Below, in pieces: positions 9,926 through 19,473 of a stretch of DNA of 64,000 nucleotides. Within the stretch, counting starts at the first letter, position 1, and each line of letters opens with the position of its first letter. Made by a program: the position numbers and the translations under genes. The notes beneath the pieces were generated by a model. That model was not told the DNA's origin, ran no database searches, and saw only the letters and a program-made list of their open reading frames with translations. The DNA is from JACVRW01 sp963764665 (lineage in GTDB: Bacteria; Actinomycetota; Thermoleophilia; Solirubrobacterales; Thermoleophilaceae), in the NCBI GenBank assembly GCA_963764665.1, contig CAVXTL010000027.1:62001-126000 (forward strand), read 5' to 3'.

Positions 9926-10975
9926 GTGAGGCGTCCGGCGGTGTGGCTCGGGATCGCTGCCGGCGTGCTCGCCGGGGGGCAGGCGCTCGACCGTGTCGGC
10001 CTGCCGTCGTCCTACCTGTTCGCGGCGATGGTGCTCGGGCTGGCGATCGCCCTGACGCGACCCGGGCGGGTGGACGTGGCGCCGATTGCGTTCCGCTCGA
10101 GCCAAGCGATCGCCGGCGTGTCCCTCGGCGCCTACCTGCAGAGCGACGCGCTGCGCGCCCTGGCCGACTCGTGGCTGCCGGTGGCGCTGGTGTCCTTCGC
10201 CACGCTCGCCGCCAGTCTCCTCGCCGGCGCGGTACTGGCCCGCACCACCCCGCTCGACGCGCCCACGGCCGCGCTCGGCCTGATCGCGGGCGGTGCCTCG
10301 GGCATCGTGGGGATGTCAGGCGAGCTCGGGGCGGACGACCGTCTGGTGGCCTTCATGCAGTACCTGCGCGTGCTGGTGGTCGTGGTCACGACGCCGCTCG
10401 TGATCGCCCTGTTCTTCGGCGGCGAGCACGCGGGCACGGCCGCGGCCCTGCCGAGCACGTCGACGCTCGGCGAGCCGGTCGACTGGCTGCTCGCCCTGGC
10501 GCTCGCGGCGGCGGGGGCTCTGCTGGCGGCGCGCGCCAAGGTCACCGCGGGCGTGCTGCTCGGCCCGATGATCCTCACGGGCGTCGTCGTGCTCGGAGGG
10601 TTTGCGGACTCCTTCGCCGTGCCGGATCTGCTCAGCCAGGCGGCCTTTGCCGTCATCGGTCTCCAGGTCGGGCTGCGCTTCACCCCGGACACGGTCCGGC
10701 TGCTCGGCCGGCTCACCGGCCCGGTGCTCGCGGCGCTGGCCGCCCTGCTGGCCGTCTGCTTCGGCCTGGCCCTCCTGCTCGACGCGACCACGTCCGCATC
10801 GCTCCTGGACAGCTACCTGGCCACCACCCCGGGCGGCCTCTACGCCGTCCTGGCCGTGGCCTTCGGGGCGGGCGCCAACACCACCTTCATCGTGGCCGTG
10901 CAGAGCCTGCGCGTGCTCGCGATGGTGCTCCTCGCCCCGCTTGCGGTGCGCTGGACGCTGCGGCTGGTGCGCTGA
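9926..10975 (+). CDS. AbrB-family (PF05145-type) membrane protein
   Basis: The 349-residue protein starts at GTG and is nearly all hydrophobic, with about ten helices in two related halves. Each half has the signature of the 'AbrB duplication' family, for example SSQAIAGVSLGAYL and LIAGGASGIVGMSGELGADDRLVAFMQYLR in the first, and VIGLQVGLRF and TTPGGLYAVLAVAFGAGANTTF in the second. The family was once called putative ammonia monooxygenase, a name without biochemical support; transport is more likely. The 107 bp upstream separate it from the MMPL gene. It converges with the helicase gene, with three bases between them. Confidence 0.75.
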   Translation: MRRPAVWLGIAAGVLAGGQALDRVGLPSSYLFAAMVLGLAIALTRPGRVDVAPIAFRSSQAIAGVSLGAYLQSDALRALADSWLPVALVSFATLAASLLAGAVLARTTPLDAPTAALGLIAGGASGIVGMSGELGADDRLVAFMQYLRVLVVVVTTPLVIALFFGGEHAGTAAALPSTSTLGEPVDWLLALALAAAGALLAARAKVTAGVLLGPMILTGVVVLGGFADSFAVPDLLSQAAFAVIGLQVGLRFTPDTVRLLGRLTGPVLAALAALLAVCFGLALLLDATTSASLLDSYLATTPGGLYAVLAVAFGAGANTTFIVAVQSLRVLAMVLLAPLAVRWTLRLVR

Positions 10976-10978
10976 CGC

Positions 10979-13204
10979 TTAGGCCACGACGCGCAGGTGG
11001 CGCACCGGGCGGGCCCGGAGCTCGCGCACCACGGCGGCCACGAGGCGCTCCTCGTCGTGCACCTTGCCGTCGGTCACCGCGCTGATCAGGCTGCGCTTGC
11101 GCTGGAGCAGCTCGGCCATCGTCTCGTCGATCGTGTCCGGCGCGAGCAGGTAGTAGGCGGTGACCGCCTCGTCCTGGCCGATCCGGTGGAGGCGATCCTC
11201 GGCCTGGTCGTGGCGCGCCGGCGTCCAGTCGAGCTCGAGGAACGCCACGTTGGAGGCGCGGGTGAGCGTCAGCCCCTGCGAGGCGGCCTTCATCGAGCAG
11301 ACGATCAGCTGCGGCCCGTCCGGGCTCTGGAAGGCGTCCACCGCGGCCTGGCGGGCACGCGTGGAGTCCGCGCCGAGGATGCGCGCGGCGTCGGGGAAGC
11401 GCTCGAGCACGGCCTTCTGGGTGGCCACGTGCTCCGCGAAGACGACGAGCGGCTCGCCGGAGGCGAGGAAGTCCCCGATCCACCCGAGCGCCGCCGGCAG
11501 CTTGCCGCGAGCGGCCAGCTGGCGCAGGTTGTTGAGCCGCACCAGCTGCTCGGCCCGGAGCGCCGCCGCCACCTTGGCGTCGATCGTGCTGAGGTCGAGC
11601 GGCAGCGTCTGGAGCCAGGCGATCACGTCGGTCTCCGCGAGCCGGTACTCGTGGTCGTTGACCAGCGAGACGGGCACCGTGTCGTGGCGCTTGGCCGGAA
11701 GCTGGGGCAGCACCTGCTGCTTGGTCCGCCGCACGTAGCAGTGCGCGCGCAGGTTCCAGTGCAGGCGGTCGTCGCTGCCGGCCGCCCGGAAACGGCGAGC
11801 GAGCCGGGCGCCGCTGCCGAAGTCGCGCAGCCGGCCGAGCACGCGCAGCTGGGCCACCAGCTCATCCGGGCGATTGAGGATCGGCGTGCCGGTGAGCGCC
11901 AGGCGCAGAGCGTCGTCCGGCAGGGCCGAGACGAGCGCGAGCGCCGCCTTCGTGCGACGCGCCCGCGGGTTCTTCACGTAGTGGGACTCGTCCAGCACAA
12001 GCGCGCGGCCGCCGCGCGCGGCCAGCCGTTCGGCATGGGCGTCCAGGATGTCGTAGTTCAGGACGAGGATCTCGGCGCGCTTGGCGTCCTCGGTCCACGC
12101 CGACTCGCCGCGGCCGTCGAGCACCGCCACGCTGCGCCGCGGGAGCCAGTGGAGGCTCTCGCGCTCCCACATCAGCTTCATGCTCGCCGGGCAGACCACG
12201 ACCGCGGGGAAGGCATCGTCGGCCTCCAGGGTCGCGAGCGCCTGCACGGTCTTGCCGAGGCCCTGCTCGTCGGCGATGAACGTGCGCCGGCGCTGGAGCG
12301 CGTAGCGCACACCGGCGCGCTGGAACGGGTGCAGCTCGCCGCCCAGCTCGAGGGTCAGCTCGGCGTCCTCGGCGTACGAGAGCGCCACCGTCTCCGACGC
12401 GCGCTCGTGCTCGCTGAGCAGCTCGTCGAGCAGCTCGCCGGCTCGGCCCTCCACGTGGACCCCCGGGTGCTCCTCGATGAAGGTGGCGATGTCCCTCGCC
12501 AGTGCCGGGTCGCCCGGAACCGCGACGCCCCAGAGCGCGTCGCGGGCGAAGAAGCGGCCGGAGCGGGGCACCGCCCGCGCCTCCGGGAGCTTCCGGAAGT
12601 CATCCGCCGGCTCCTGGTCCCAGCCGCTGTAGACGGTCAGCTCAGGCTCGCCGTCGTCGCCGATCTCGAGCGTCAGCTCCGCCGCGCGCGGAGCCTGTCC
12701 AAGCTCGAGCTCACGCGCGGACGCACGCGCCAGGTCGTCCAGCCGCGCTCCCTCGAGCTCCGAGATCAGCGGCGCCGCGGGACTGTCGAAGGGAATCACG
12801 AGCCGGCCCTCGCGACCGCCGGCGCTGGCGCTCGTCATCTCCTCGGGCGGATCGCCCGAGATGGTGTGGAGCACGAACGCGCCCGCGCCCTCCCAGGCGC
12901 CGACGAACACGAGTGACCGCCAGCGATCCGAGTCGCTCAGCCAGTCGAGCACCTCGGGCGTGGGCTCGAGCCGCGCGAAGCGCTCCAGCACCTCGGCCAC
13001 CTGCTTCGCGAGGCGAGGATCGGCGGGCACGCGCCAGTGCTTGCGCCGCCAGTTGAACCAGCGGCCCGGCAGCCGGCGAACGGCTTCGTTCAGCTCCTCG
13101 TCGAACGGGAACTCGAAGACGATCTCCGGGTCCCTGGGGTTGTCCGCGAGTAACCAGACCCGCCCGCTCTGCGTCTCCGCCTCGTTCGGAATCGACTCAG
13201 ACAC
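10979..13204 (-). CDS. SNF2-family ATP-dependent helicase/translocase
   Basis: The 741-residue protein (GTG start) has a poorly conserved N-terminal 280 residues followed by a complete SNF2 motor. Motif I (DEQGLGKTVQALATLE) is near residue 310, motif II reads DESHYVKN near 405, motif III LALTGTPILN follows, and the C-terminal lobe ends with the SNF2 hallmark LHRIGQDEAV near 673. The N-terminal segment (FEFPFDEELNEAVRRLPGRW) resembles the HARP-like region of SMARCAL1-type annealing helicases, which suggests action on branched or single-stranded DNA; that part is inference. It stands alone, transcribed away from the NlpC/P60-like gene. Confidence 0.88.
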   Translation of the reverse strand: MSESIPNEAETQSGRVWLLADNPRDPEIVFEFPFDEELNEAVRRLPGRWFNWRRKHWRVPADPRLAKQVAEVLERFARLEPTPEVLDWLSDSDRWRSLVFVGAWEGAGAFVLHTISGDPPEEMTSASAGGREGRLVIPFDSPAAPLISELEGARLDDLARASARELELGQAPRAAELTLEIGDDGEPELTVYSGWDQEPADDFRKLPEARAVPRSGRFFARDALWGVAVPGDPALARDIATFIEEHPGVHVEGRAGELLDELLSEHERASETVALSYAEDAELTLELGGELHPFQRAGVRYALQRRRTFIADEQGLGKTVQALATLEADDAFPAVVVCPASMKLMWERESLHWLPRRSVAVLDGRGESAWTEDAKRAEILVLNYDILDAHAERLAARGGRALVLDESHYVKNPRARRTKAALALVSALPDDALRLALTGTPILNRPDELVAQLRVLGRLRDFGSGARLARRFRAAGSDDRLHWNLRAHCYVRRTKQQVLPQLPAKRHDTVPVSLVNDHEYRLAETDVIAWLQTLPLDLSTIDAKVAAALRAEQLVRLNNLRQLAARGKLPAALGWIGDFLASGEPLVVFAEHVATQKAVLERFPDAARILGADSTRARQAAVDAFQSPDGPQLIVCSMKAASQGLTLTRASNVAFLELDWTPARHDQAEDRLHRIGQDEAVTAYYLLAPDTIDETMAELLQRKRSLISAVTDGKVHDEERLVAAVVRELRARPVRHLRVVA

Positions 13205-13371
13205 GAACTTACGAGACTAGCCACGACGGGCGTCGGCAGCGGAAGGTTCCGCGCGGCGACCTGCAAGAACGCGACCGCGGGTGGACGCACGCGGGGCGGC
13301 CACCTACCTTGTTCCGCTCGTTCTCCGCCCCGCCATGGATGGCGCCCGGTGTGGAACGTCGCATTGCCGCC

Positions 13372-14145
13372 ATGCCCAGCCGTGTCAAGACACTGCTGCT
13401 GCTTTTGACTGCTTTCGCGGTTGCCGCAGCCACTCCTTCAAGCGCCGACGCCGCGCGCTACGGGTCACGCACGCTCGCCTCCGGGATGCACGGCGGCGAC
13501 GTGAAGAGCCTCCAGCGCTACCTGACCGAGGCGGGGCACAGGACCAGCCGCGACGGGGAGTTCGGACCGCGCACCGCCCGGGCGCTGAAGGCCACCGAAC
13601 GGGAGCTGGAGCTCCGCGCCAACGCGGTGGCCACGCCGCGCGAGCTGCGCGCCATCCGGCGGGCGGTGGTCGAGCCCCCCACCGGCGGCGGCGCCGTGTA
13701 CGTGGAGCCCCCGCCGGTCACGAAGGTCAAGCCCGGCGCCAAGGGCCAGGTCACGAGCGAGGGCTTCGCCGTGCCGCCCGCGTCGGCGCCGCGCGTGGTG
13801 AAGAGCGTGATCGCCGCGGGCAACGAGATCGCACTCGCCCCCTACAAGTGGGGAGGCGGCCACCGCCAGTGGCGCGACGACGGCTACGACTGCTCGGGCT
13901 CGGTGTCGTACGCCCTGCACGGCGGCGACCTGGTGGGCGGCTCGCTCGTGTCCGGCGCCTTCGCGCGCTGGGGTGAGAAGGGCCAGGGACGCTGGATCAC
14001 GATCTACGCCCACGCCGACCACGTGTACATGGTGGTCGCGGGCATGCGCTTCGACACGAGCGCCCAGTCGCGCACGGGGTCCCGCTGGACGGCCGAGACG
14101 CGCTCGCCCGACGGATTCGCGGTCACGCACCCCAAGGGCCTCTAG
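13372..14145 (+). CDS. Secreted peptidoglycan-binding, NlpC/P60-like protein
   Basis: I chose the ATG at 13372 because it places a good signal peptide first (RVKTLLLLLTAFAVAAATPSSADA); an in-frame ATG at 13309 would bury it. The mature protein opens with a PG_binding_1-type module (LASGMHGGDVKSLQRYL, then DGEFGPRTARALK). It ends with an NlpC/P60-like domain with the catalytic Cys in DGYDCSGSVS and the candidate His in YAHADHVYMVVAG. The spacing and the AGMRFDTS segment match the actinobacterial 'peptidoglycan-binding + CHAP/NlpC' group. It probably trims or remodels cell-wall peptides. It is followed after 60 bp by the subtilase gene on the same strand. Confidence 0.78.
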   Translation: MPSRVKTLLLLLTAFAVAAATPSSADAARYGSRTLASGMHGGDVKSLQRYLTEAGHRTSRDGEFGPRTARALKATERELELRANAVATPRELRAIRRAVVEPPTGGGAVYVEPPPVTKVKPGAKGQVTSEGFAVPPASAPRVVKSVIAAGNEIALAPYKWGGGHRQWRDDGYDCSGSVSYALHGGDLVGGSLVSGAFARWGEKGQGRWITIYAHADHVYMVVAGMRFDTSAQSRTGSRWTAETRSPDGFAVTHPKGL

Positions 14146-14205
14146 CCGCCGCCCGTCCAGGACGGCGCCCGGCCCTCCAGACCAGGCGCAGAGCGACCGA
14201 CACCT

Positions 14206-16068
14206 ATGGGGATGGTCGTCCGACGCCTCAATTCCGTTCCGGAGCCCGCAATGGCGGCCAGAACCGGGCGGTTCACCAGGTCCCGCCCGCCGGAGCCGGT
14301 GCGCCGTCCCACGCGCTGGCGCCTTGCCATCGGCATGCTCGTCCTGGCGCTGGCCGCGTCCGCCGCGGTGGCCCGCGAGGCGAGCGCACAGGCCGCGCCG
14401 GGCGACCAGGTCCTGGTGCGCTTCGCCCCGGATGCGAACCCCTCGGACCGCGCTGCCGCGCGGCAGGCCGCCGGCGCGGACTTCGAGTCGAGGCTCCCTC
14501 TCTCAGGCCTTCAGGTGGTGGACCCACGACCGGGACGCTCGGCAGCCGAGGTGGCGGACCGCCTCGAGCGCTCCGCCGACGTGCTCTACGCAGAGCCCGA
14601 CGTGTCCCGCCGGGTCTTCGCGACGCCGAACGACGACTTCACCAACCTGCTCTGGGGACTCGAGAACACGGGGCAGACCATCGGCGAGGTGGCCGGGACC
14701 GAGGACGCGGACACCGACGCCTCCGAGGCGTGGGACGTGACCACCGGGGCTGCCGGCGTGACCGTGGGGATCCTCGACACCGGCGTGGACTACACGCATT
14801 CCGACCTTCTGCCGAACATCTGGGCCAACCCGGGCGAGAGTGGCGCCGGGCGCGAGGCCAACGGGATCGACGACGACCTCAACGGGTACGTGGACGACTA
14901 CCGCGGCTGGGACTGGGTGGCCGACGACAACGCGCCCGCCGACGAGCACTGGCACGGTACGCACGTGGCCGGCACGGTGGGCGCACGCGGCAACGACGGC
15001 GTGGGCGTGGCCGGCGTGGCCTGGCGGGTGGGCCTCGTGCCCCTGCGGGTGCTCAGCGCCTCCGGCTCGGGCCAGGTGTCCGACCTTATCTCCGCGTACG
15101 CGTATGCCCGCGCGCAGGGCCTCAAGATCGTGAACGCGAGCCTCGGGGGCAGCGAAGGCTCGTTGGCGGAGTACGACGCCCTCGCGGCCGCGTCGGACAC
15201 GCTCTTCGTGGTGGCCGCCGGCAACGGCGGCACGGACGGGGAGGGCGACGACAACGACGCCACGCCCACCTACCCGTGTGCCTACGACCTGCCCAACGTC
15301 ATCTGCGTCGCGGCCACCGACAACAGGGACGAGCTGGCCGGCTTCTCGAACTTCGGCAGCACCTCGGTCGACCTCGCGGCGCCCGGCGTGACGATCGCCA
15401 GCACTGTGCCGAGGGACACCTCAGGCGACCGCTGGGCCTACGCCGACGGCACCTCGATGGCCACCCCTCACGTGAGCGGCGCCGCGGCGCTGGCGTGGGC
15501 GCGCTCCCCGGCCGCGAGCGTGGCGGACATCCGCTCCGCGCTGCTCTCGAACGTCGATCCGGTGCCGTCCCTCGCCGGCGTGACGGTCACCGGCGGGCGA
15601 CTCAACGCCTATCGCGCGCTCGGCGGCGTGCCCCCGGCAGCTCCCGCCAAGACCCCCATCGCACCCTCTCCCCCGGTCACGCCTGCGCTTCCGACCCAGG
15701 TGGACGTGTTCCTCGACAGGCGGGCCCCGAGTGTGGTCGTGGTGCAGCGGGGAAGGCTGAGGCTCCGCCTCGGCGTTCGCGTGCGCACACGCTGCTCCGA
15801 GGCCTGCAGCCTGCGCCATGAGCTCGTACTCGGCACGCGATCAGCGCGCCGGCTCGGGATCCGCTGGGCATCCACCCGCGTGGTGGGAAGGGTGCGGGGG
15901 CGGCTCGGGCGCGCCGGCGCCGTGACGGTGCGCCTGAAGCTGACGGCAACCGCGCGCCGCCGCCTCAAGGGCGCCAAGGGCCTGCGTCTCACGCTGCGCA
16001 CGCGGGCGGTGGACCGGGCGGGGAACTCCCGCGTGGTCCATCGCTCGATCAGGCTGTTCGCCCAGTAG
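14206..16068 (+). CDS. Secreted subtilisin-like serine protease (S8)
   Basis: The 620-residue protein has an N-terminal signal segment (residues about 40-65, LAIGMLVLALAASAAVA) and a pro-domain of about 80 residues (GDQVLVRFAPDANPSDRAA...). The catalytic domain has all three active-site residues: Asp about 191 in VGILDTGVDYTH, His about 250 in HGTHVAGTVGA, and Ser about 417 in GTSMATPHVSGAAAL. The oxyanion Asn lies in VVAAGNGG. About 140 residues follow the catalytic domain, first a Pro/Ala linker and then a beta-rich Arg-heavy domain (VVVVQRGRLRLRLGVRVRT), similar in style to stalk domains of actinobacterial exoproteins. The start could also lie at a later ATG, since the first 39 residues are Arg/Pro-rich. 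Confidence 0.92.
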   Translation: MGMVVRRLNSVPEPAMAARTGRFTRSRPPEPVRRPTRWRLAIGMLVLALAASAAVAREASAQAAPGDQVLVRFAPDANPSDRAAARQAAGADFESRLPLSGLQVVDPRPGRSAAEVADRLERSADVLYAEPDVSRRVFATPNDDFTNLLWGLENTGQTIGEVAGTEDADTDASEAWDVTTGAAGVTVGILDTGVDYTHSDLLPNIWANPGESGAGREANGIDDDLNGYVDDYRGWDWVADDNAPADEHWHGTHVAGTVGARGNDGVGVAGVAWRVGLVPLRVLSASGSGQVSDLISAYAYARAQGLKIVNASLGGSEGSLAEYDALAAASDTLFVVAAGNGGTDGEGDDNDATPTYPCAYDLPNVICVAATDNRDELAGFSNFGSTSVDLAAPGVTIASTVPRDTSGDRWAYADGTSMATPHVSGAAALAWARSPAASVADIRSALLSNVDPVPSLAGVTVTGGRLNAYRALGGVPPAAPAKTPIAPSPPVTPALPTQVDVFLDRRAPSVVVVQRGRLRLRLGVRVRTRCSEACSLRHELVLGTRSARRLGIRWASTRVVGRVRGRLGRAGAVTVRLKLTATARRRLKGAKGLRLTLRTRAVDRAGNSRVVHRSIRLFAQ

Positions 16069-16080
16069 GATCGCGCACGC

Positions 16081-16974
16081 ATGGATGAGCGCTTCTGCGA
16101 CGTCGGCCGCGGGGTCACCCTCTGCTACGACACCTTCGGCGACCCCGCCGACCCGCCGCTGCTGCTGGTCATGGGCCTCGGCATGCAGATGGTGGGCTGG
16201 CACGAGGACTTCTGCACCGAGCTGGTGGGCCGTGGCTTCCACGTCGTGCGCTTCGACAACCGCGACGCCGGCCGCTCGACGCACTTCTCCTTCCGTGCGC
16301 CTACCGTGCGCCAGCTGTTCGCCCGGCGCTTCTCCCCCGAGCAGTACACCCTCGCCGACATGGCGGAGGACGCGGCCGGCCTCCTCCGCGAGCTCGACCT
16401 GGCTCCGGCCCATGTGGTCGGGGCGTCGATGGGCGGGATGATCGGGCAGACCCTGGCCGCGCGCCACCGGGAATCGGTGCGCTCGCTCGTGTCGATCATG
16501 TCGAACACCGGAAGCCGCTTGAGCGGGCAGCCGGCGGTGGCGCTCTACCGGCCGCTGTTCAGCCCGGCGCCGACCGAGCGCGAGGCATTCCTCGACCACG
16601 TCGAGCGTTTGTTCACGATGATCGGCTCACCCGGCCGGGCCGACGTGGAGGACCTCCGCGAGCTCGCAGCCCTCTCATACGACCGCGCCAAGCGCGACCC
16701 GGCGGCCACCGTTCGCCAGCTCGCCGGCATCCTGAAGTCGGGCAACCGCACTCGCGAGCTGCGCGGCATCGCGGCGCCCACCCTCGTGATCCATGGCAGC
16801 GAGGACCGGCTCGTGAAGCCGTCGGGCGGCCAGGCCACCGCCCGCGCCATACCGGGCGCGCGGCTGCACACCGTCAAGGGCATGGGACACGATCTCCCGC
16901 GCGCCTTCTGGCCGGAGATCGTGGACGCGATCGCCGAGCACGCTCAGCACTCGCCGCGCCCCGTGGCCGTCTAG
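16081..16974 (+). CDS. Alpha/beta hydrolase
   Basis: The 297-residue protein shows a full alpha/beta hydrolase triad: nucleophile Ser in the elbow VVGASMGGMIGQT, acid in HGSEDRLVKPSGG, and His in VKGMGHDLP. The HG oxyanion motif is replaced by VMGLGMQMVGW, usual for the group of esterases annotated from actinobacterial and polyketide clusters. No signal peptide is present, so it is cytoplasmic. It begins 12 bp after the subtilase stop and converges with the ferredoxin-reductase-like gene with a 4-bp overlap. The substrate cannot be inferred. Confidence 0.82.
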   Translation: MDERFCDVGRGVTLCYDTFGDPADPPLLLVMGLGMQMVGWHEDFCTELVGRGFHVVRFDNRDAGRSTHFSFRAPTVRQLFARRFSPEQYTLADMAEDAAGLLRELDLAPAHVVGASMGGMIGQTLAARHRESVRSLVSIMSNTGSRLSGQPAVALYRPLFSPAPTEREAFLDHVERLFTMIGSPGRADVEDLRELAALSYDRAKRDPAATVRQLAGILKSGNRTRELRGIAAPTLVIHGSEDRLVKPSGGQATARAIPGARLHTVKGMGHDLPRAFWPEIVDAIAEHAQHSPRPVAV

Positions 16975-17693
16975 CCCGTCGGGCCGAAGCGCTCGGTGAG
17001 CACCTGGCGCGTGCCGTAGCCCGCCTCGAGCGCCAGGACGGACGCGCTCTCCACGAAGCCGTTCGAGCCGCAGATGAAGACCACGCCCGACGGATCGGCG
17101 GCCTCCTTCAGTAGGGACGCGTCGATCCGCCCGGTGTGGCCCGCCCATCCCTCGGGCGGCTCACGGCTGAAGGTGAGCTCGGCGTCGTCGCCCAGCTCGT
17201 CGGCGTAGATCACGTCCTCGGCTGACCTGACCGAGTACACGAGCCGCATCGGCAGGTCGGGCATCGTGCGCCGCCGGTGGCGCAGGATGGCCATCAGGGG
17301 CACCACCCCGGACCCGCCGCCGACGAGCAGTACGGGCGCCTCTCCGCGCCACACGAAGTACGAGGCGAACGGCCCGCGGACCTCCACCTGGTCGCCCTCC
17401 GCCACCACGTCGTGGAAGTAGGGGGACACCTCGCCGTCGGCCAGGCAGTCCACCGTCAGCTCGATCGCGCCCTCGTCGAGCGGCGAGGAGGCCACCGAGT
17501 AGGAGCGCTGGGCCTGGTAGCCGTCGGGCGCGGTCAGGCGCACGTCGTAGTGCTGGCCCGGCAGGTGCGCCACCCACATCGGCAGCTCGATTCGGTACGA
17601 CTTGACGCGCGGCGTCTCCTCCTTGATCGACGCCACGGTGCCGACCTGCCAGCGACCGGGGGCGCGCTGCTCGACCGGCGTCAGTCGTTCCAA
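16971..17693 (-). CDS. Ferredoxin-reductase-type flavoprotein partner of molybdoenzyme
   Basis: About 240 residues from a TTG at 17693, which overlaps the 3' end of the upstream molybdoenzyme gene. This start puts the FAD-binding barrel at the N-terminus; the longer frame would only add translated neighbour. The FAD motif is RSYSVASSP, and the NAD(P) domain has LLVGGGSGVVPLMAILRH and the C-terminal GVVFICGSNGFVESA. No 2Fe-2S domain follows, so it is the two-domain FNR type. The overlap with the YedY-like gene implies translational coupling and electron transfer between NAD(P)H and the molybdenum site, a pairing known in actinobacteria. Confidence 0.8.
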   Translation of the reverse strand: MERLTPVEQRAPGRWQVGTVASIKEETPRVKSYRIELPMWVAHLPGQHYDVRLTAPDGYQAQRSYSVASSPLDEGAIELTVDCLADGEVSPYFHDVVAEGDQVEVRGPFASYFVWRGEAPVLLVGGGSGVVPLMAILRHRRRTMPDLPMRLVYSVRSAEDVIYADELGDDAELTFSREPPEGWAGHTGRIDASLLKEAADPSGVVFICGSNGFVESASVLALEAGYGTRQVLTERFGPTG

Positions 17694-18301
17694 TAGCGCT
17701 CCTCCTTCCAGGGGTCGCCGCGGTTGTGGTAGCCGTTCTGCTCCCAGAAGCCGGGCTCGTCGTGGTCGAGCACCCGGAGCCCGGCCACCCACTTCGCGCT
17801 CTTCCAGAAATAGAGATGCGGGACCAGCAGCCGGGCCGGGCCGCCGTGCTCGCGCGGCAGCGCCCCGCCCTCGTGCTCGGTCACGACCCAGGCCTTACCG
17901 CCCGTGAGATCGTCGAGCGCGAGGTTGGTGGTGTAGCCGCCGTACGAGAACGCCATCGCGAAGCCGCCCTGTGGCTCGGTCCCGTCGAGCAGCGTGTCCA
18001 CCGACACGCCGCGGAAGCTCGTGCCGAGCTTGGACCACTTGGTCACGCAGTGGATGTCGCAGGGCACCTCCTCGAACGGAAGCTCGCCGAACTCGGCCCA
18101 GGTCCACTCGCGCTCATGGCCGACCATCCCGTCGATCCGGAAGCCCCACTCCTCGGGGGCGACTTTCGGGGTGGGACCCGCCGTGAGCACGGGGAAGCCG
18201 CGCTCGAGGTACTGGCCCGGCGGGAGCTTGTCGCGAAGCTCCTCCGGGGTACGTCTCATGCCGCTGAAGCCACGTGAGATGAAGCCGCTCATGGGCGGCA
18301 T
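17681..18301 (-). CDS. Sulfite-oxidase-fold molybdopterin oxidoreductase (YedY-like)
   Basis: The 206-residue protein has the molybdopterin-binding domain of the sulfite oxidase family. The molybdenum-ligating Cys lies in DIHCVTKWSKLG, and downstream signatures include FRGVSVDTLL, LPREHGGPARLLVPHLYFWKSAKW and a closing EPGFWEQNGYH. There is no Tat signal or dimerisation domain, so it appears cytoplasmic and shorter than YedY. Its stop overlaps the start of the flavoprotein gene, so the two form an operon. The substrate may be a sulfoxide or similar small oxidised compound; this is family inference only. Confidence 0.85.
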   Translation of the reverse strand: MPPMSGFISRGFSGMRRTPEELRDKLPPGQYLERGFPVLTAGPTPKVAPEEWGFRIDGMVGHEREWTWAEFGELPFEEVPCDIHCVTKWSKLGTSFRGVSVDTLLDGTEPQGGFAMAFSYGGYTTNLALDDLTGGKAWVVTEHEGGALPREHGGPARLLVPHLYFWKSAKWVAGLRVLDHDEPGFWEQNGYHNRGDPWKEERYWND

Positions 18302-18325
18302 CCTAAGCCGCGGCCAGCGCCTGGT

Positions 18326-19435
18326 CTAGCGCCGCTGGAGGTAGGCGGCGGACTCGCGCTTGACGAGGCCCACGAGGTTCCCGGCGGCGATGTTCACGTC
18401 CCAGAGGTGGAGTCCCCACCCGGGCGTGGGCGCCGGAGCGAGCCGCGGCCGGGTGTCGGACGCGCCGGTGATCGTGTCGGCGTGGAGCCAGGTGTAGCCG
18501 GCGGCGCTGCGGCAGCGCGCGCGATAGAGGCCCGGGAAGCTCACCCACCGCGTCTTCGCCTGCGGGTACGCCGCGATCCCGCCCAGCAGCCCGGATGACT
18601 CGTTGGCCGTGAAGTAGGGCTGGAAGACACGATTGCGTCCCACGAGCGCAGCGGGGTTCACGCAGAGCGCCTGCCGGTTGCCCGCCACGCGTCCGAAGAA
18701 CGAGCTGCCCGGCGGTGTCGCGTTGAACGTCGAGTACGCCACCACGCACCCGATCTGCGTGGCCGACCTGCATGCGGGGATGTGCTTGAAGTCCCCGCCC
18801 ACGCCTCGCCCGGGGGGAACCGCGACACCCGAGCCGAGCAGCAGCGCAGACACGAGGCGCCTGCGTGCCGACCGCTTCGGATCGATCTTGGCCTGCACCA
18901 GCTGCTTCAGCATTCCGCTTCCCTGCGAGTGACCGATCAGCACCACGCCGCGTCCGCGGTTGAAGCGCCTGATGTACTCGCGCCATGCCGACGCCACGCC
19001 GGAATAGGCGATCCGCGAGGCCTCCTCGCGGTTCGCGCCCGGGAAGCGGCCCAGGATCCCCGCGAGGGTCACCTGCCGGTACACCGGGGCGAACACCCGG
19101 CACACCTGCGAGAAGCGCGAGGCCTGGCTGAGCGCGACGTTCGTGAGCTCCTTGTCCACGAGCAGGTTCGCGTTGAGCGTGGACTGCGCGCTCGTGGTCG
19201 GGTACACGTAGAAGCAGTCGATCGGGGGCCGCTTTACGCGCCTGGGGCGCTCGACGCGCGTCTTGCCCGTCGAAGTGACCACGGTGGCCGCGAGACCGCT
19301 CTGGCAGGGGTTCGGCTTCAGTCCGGGCCGGCACAGCCAGGCGTGATCGGGGTCTGCGGCGGAGGCGCCGGCGGCCGGAGCGAGCATTGCGATCGCCAGG
19401 CTCCCGGCAAGGACGACTAGGGAGCGGCGGCACAT
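18326..19435 (-). CDS. Secreted DUF3089 lipase-like hydrolase
   Basis: The 369-residue protein starts at ATG 19435 with a clear signal peptide (SLVVLAGSLAIAMLAPAAGASA). The alpha/beta hydrolase elbow is VVLIGHSQGSGML, and the upstream VDCFYV-type segment IDCFYVYPTTS is the DUF3089 hallmark. The six or more cysteines in the mature part fit a disulfide-stabilised extracellular enzyme. The C-terminus has LHADTITGASD and a Trp-rich ending around GLHLWDVNIAAGNL. It stands between the molybdoenzyme pair and the cupredoxin gene. Expected to act on esters or lipids outside the cell. Confidence 0.8.
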   Translation of the reverse strand: MCRRSLVVLAGSLAIAMLAPAAGASAADPDHAWLCRPGLKPNPCQSGLAATVVTSTGKTRVERPRRVKRPPIDCFYVYPTTSAQSTLNANLLVDKELTNVALSQASRFSQVCRVFAPVYRQVTLAGILGRFPGANREEASRIAYSGVASAWREYIRRFNRGRGVVLIGHSQGSGMLKQLVQAKIDPKRSARRRLVSALLLGSGVAVPPGRGVGGDFKHIPACRSATQIGCVVAYSTFNATPPGSSFFGRVAGNRQALCVNPAALVGRNRVFQPYFTANESSGLLGGIAAYPQAKTRWVSFPGLYRARCRSAAGYTWLHADTITGASDTRPRLAPAPTPGWGLHLWDVNIAAGNLVGLVKRESAAYLQRR

Positions 19436-19473
19436 GGGCGCGGCACTGTAACGCAGCGGCGAAATGTTGCGCT

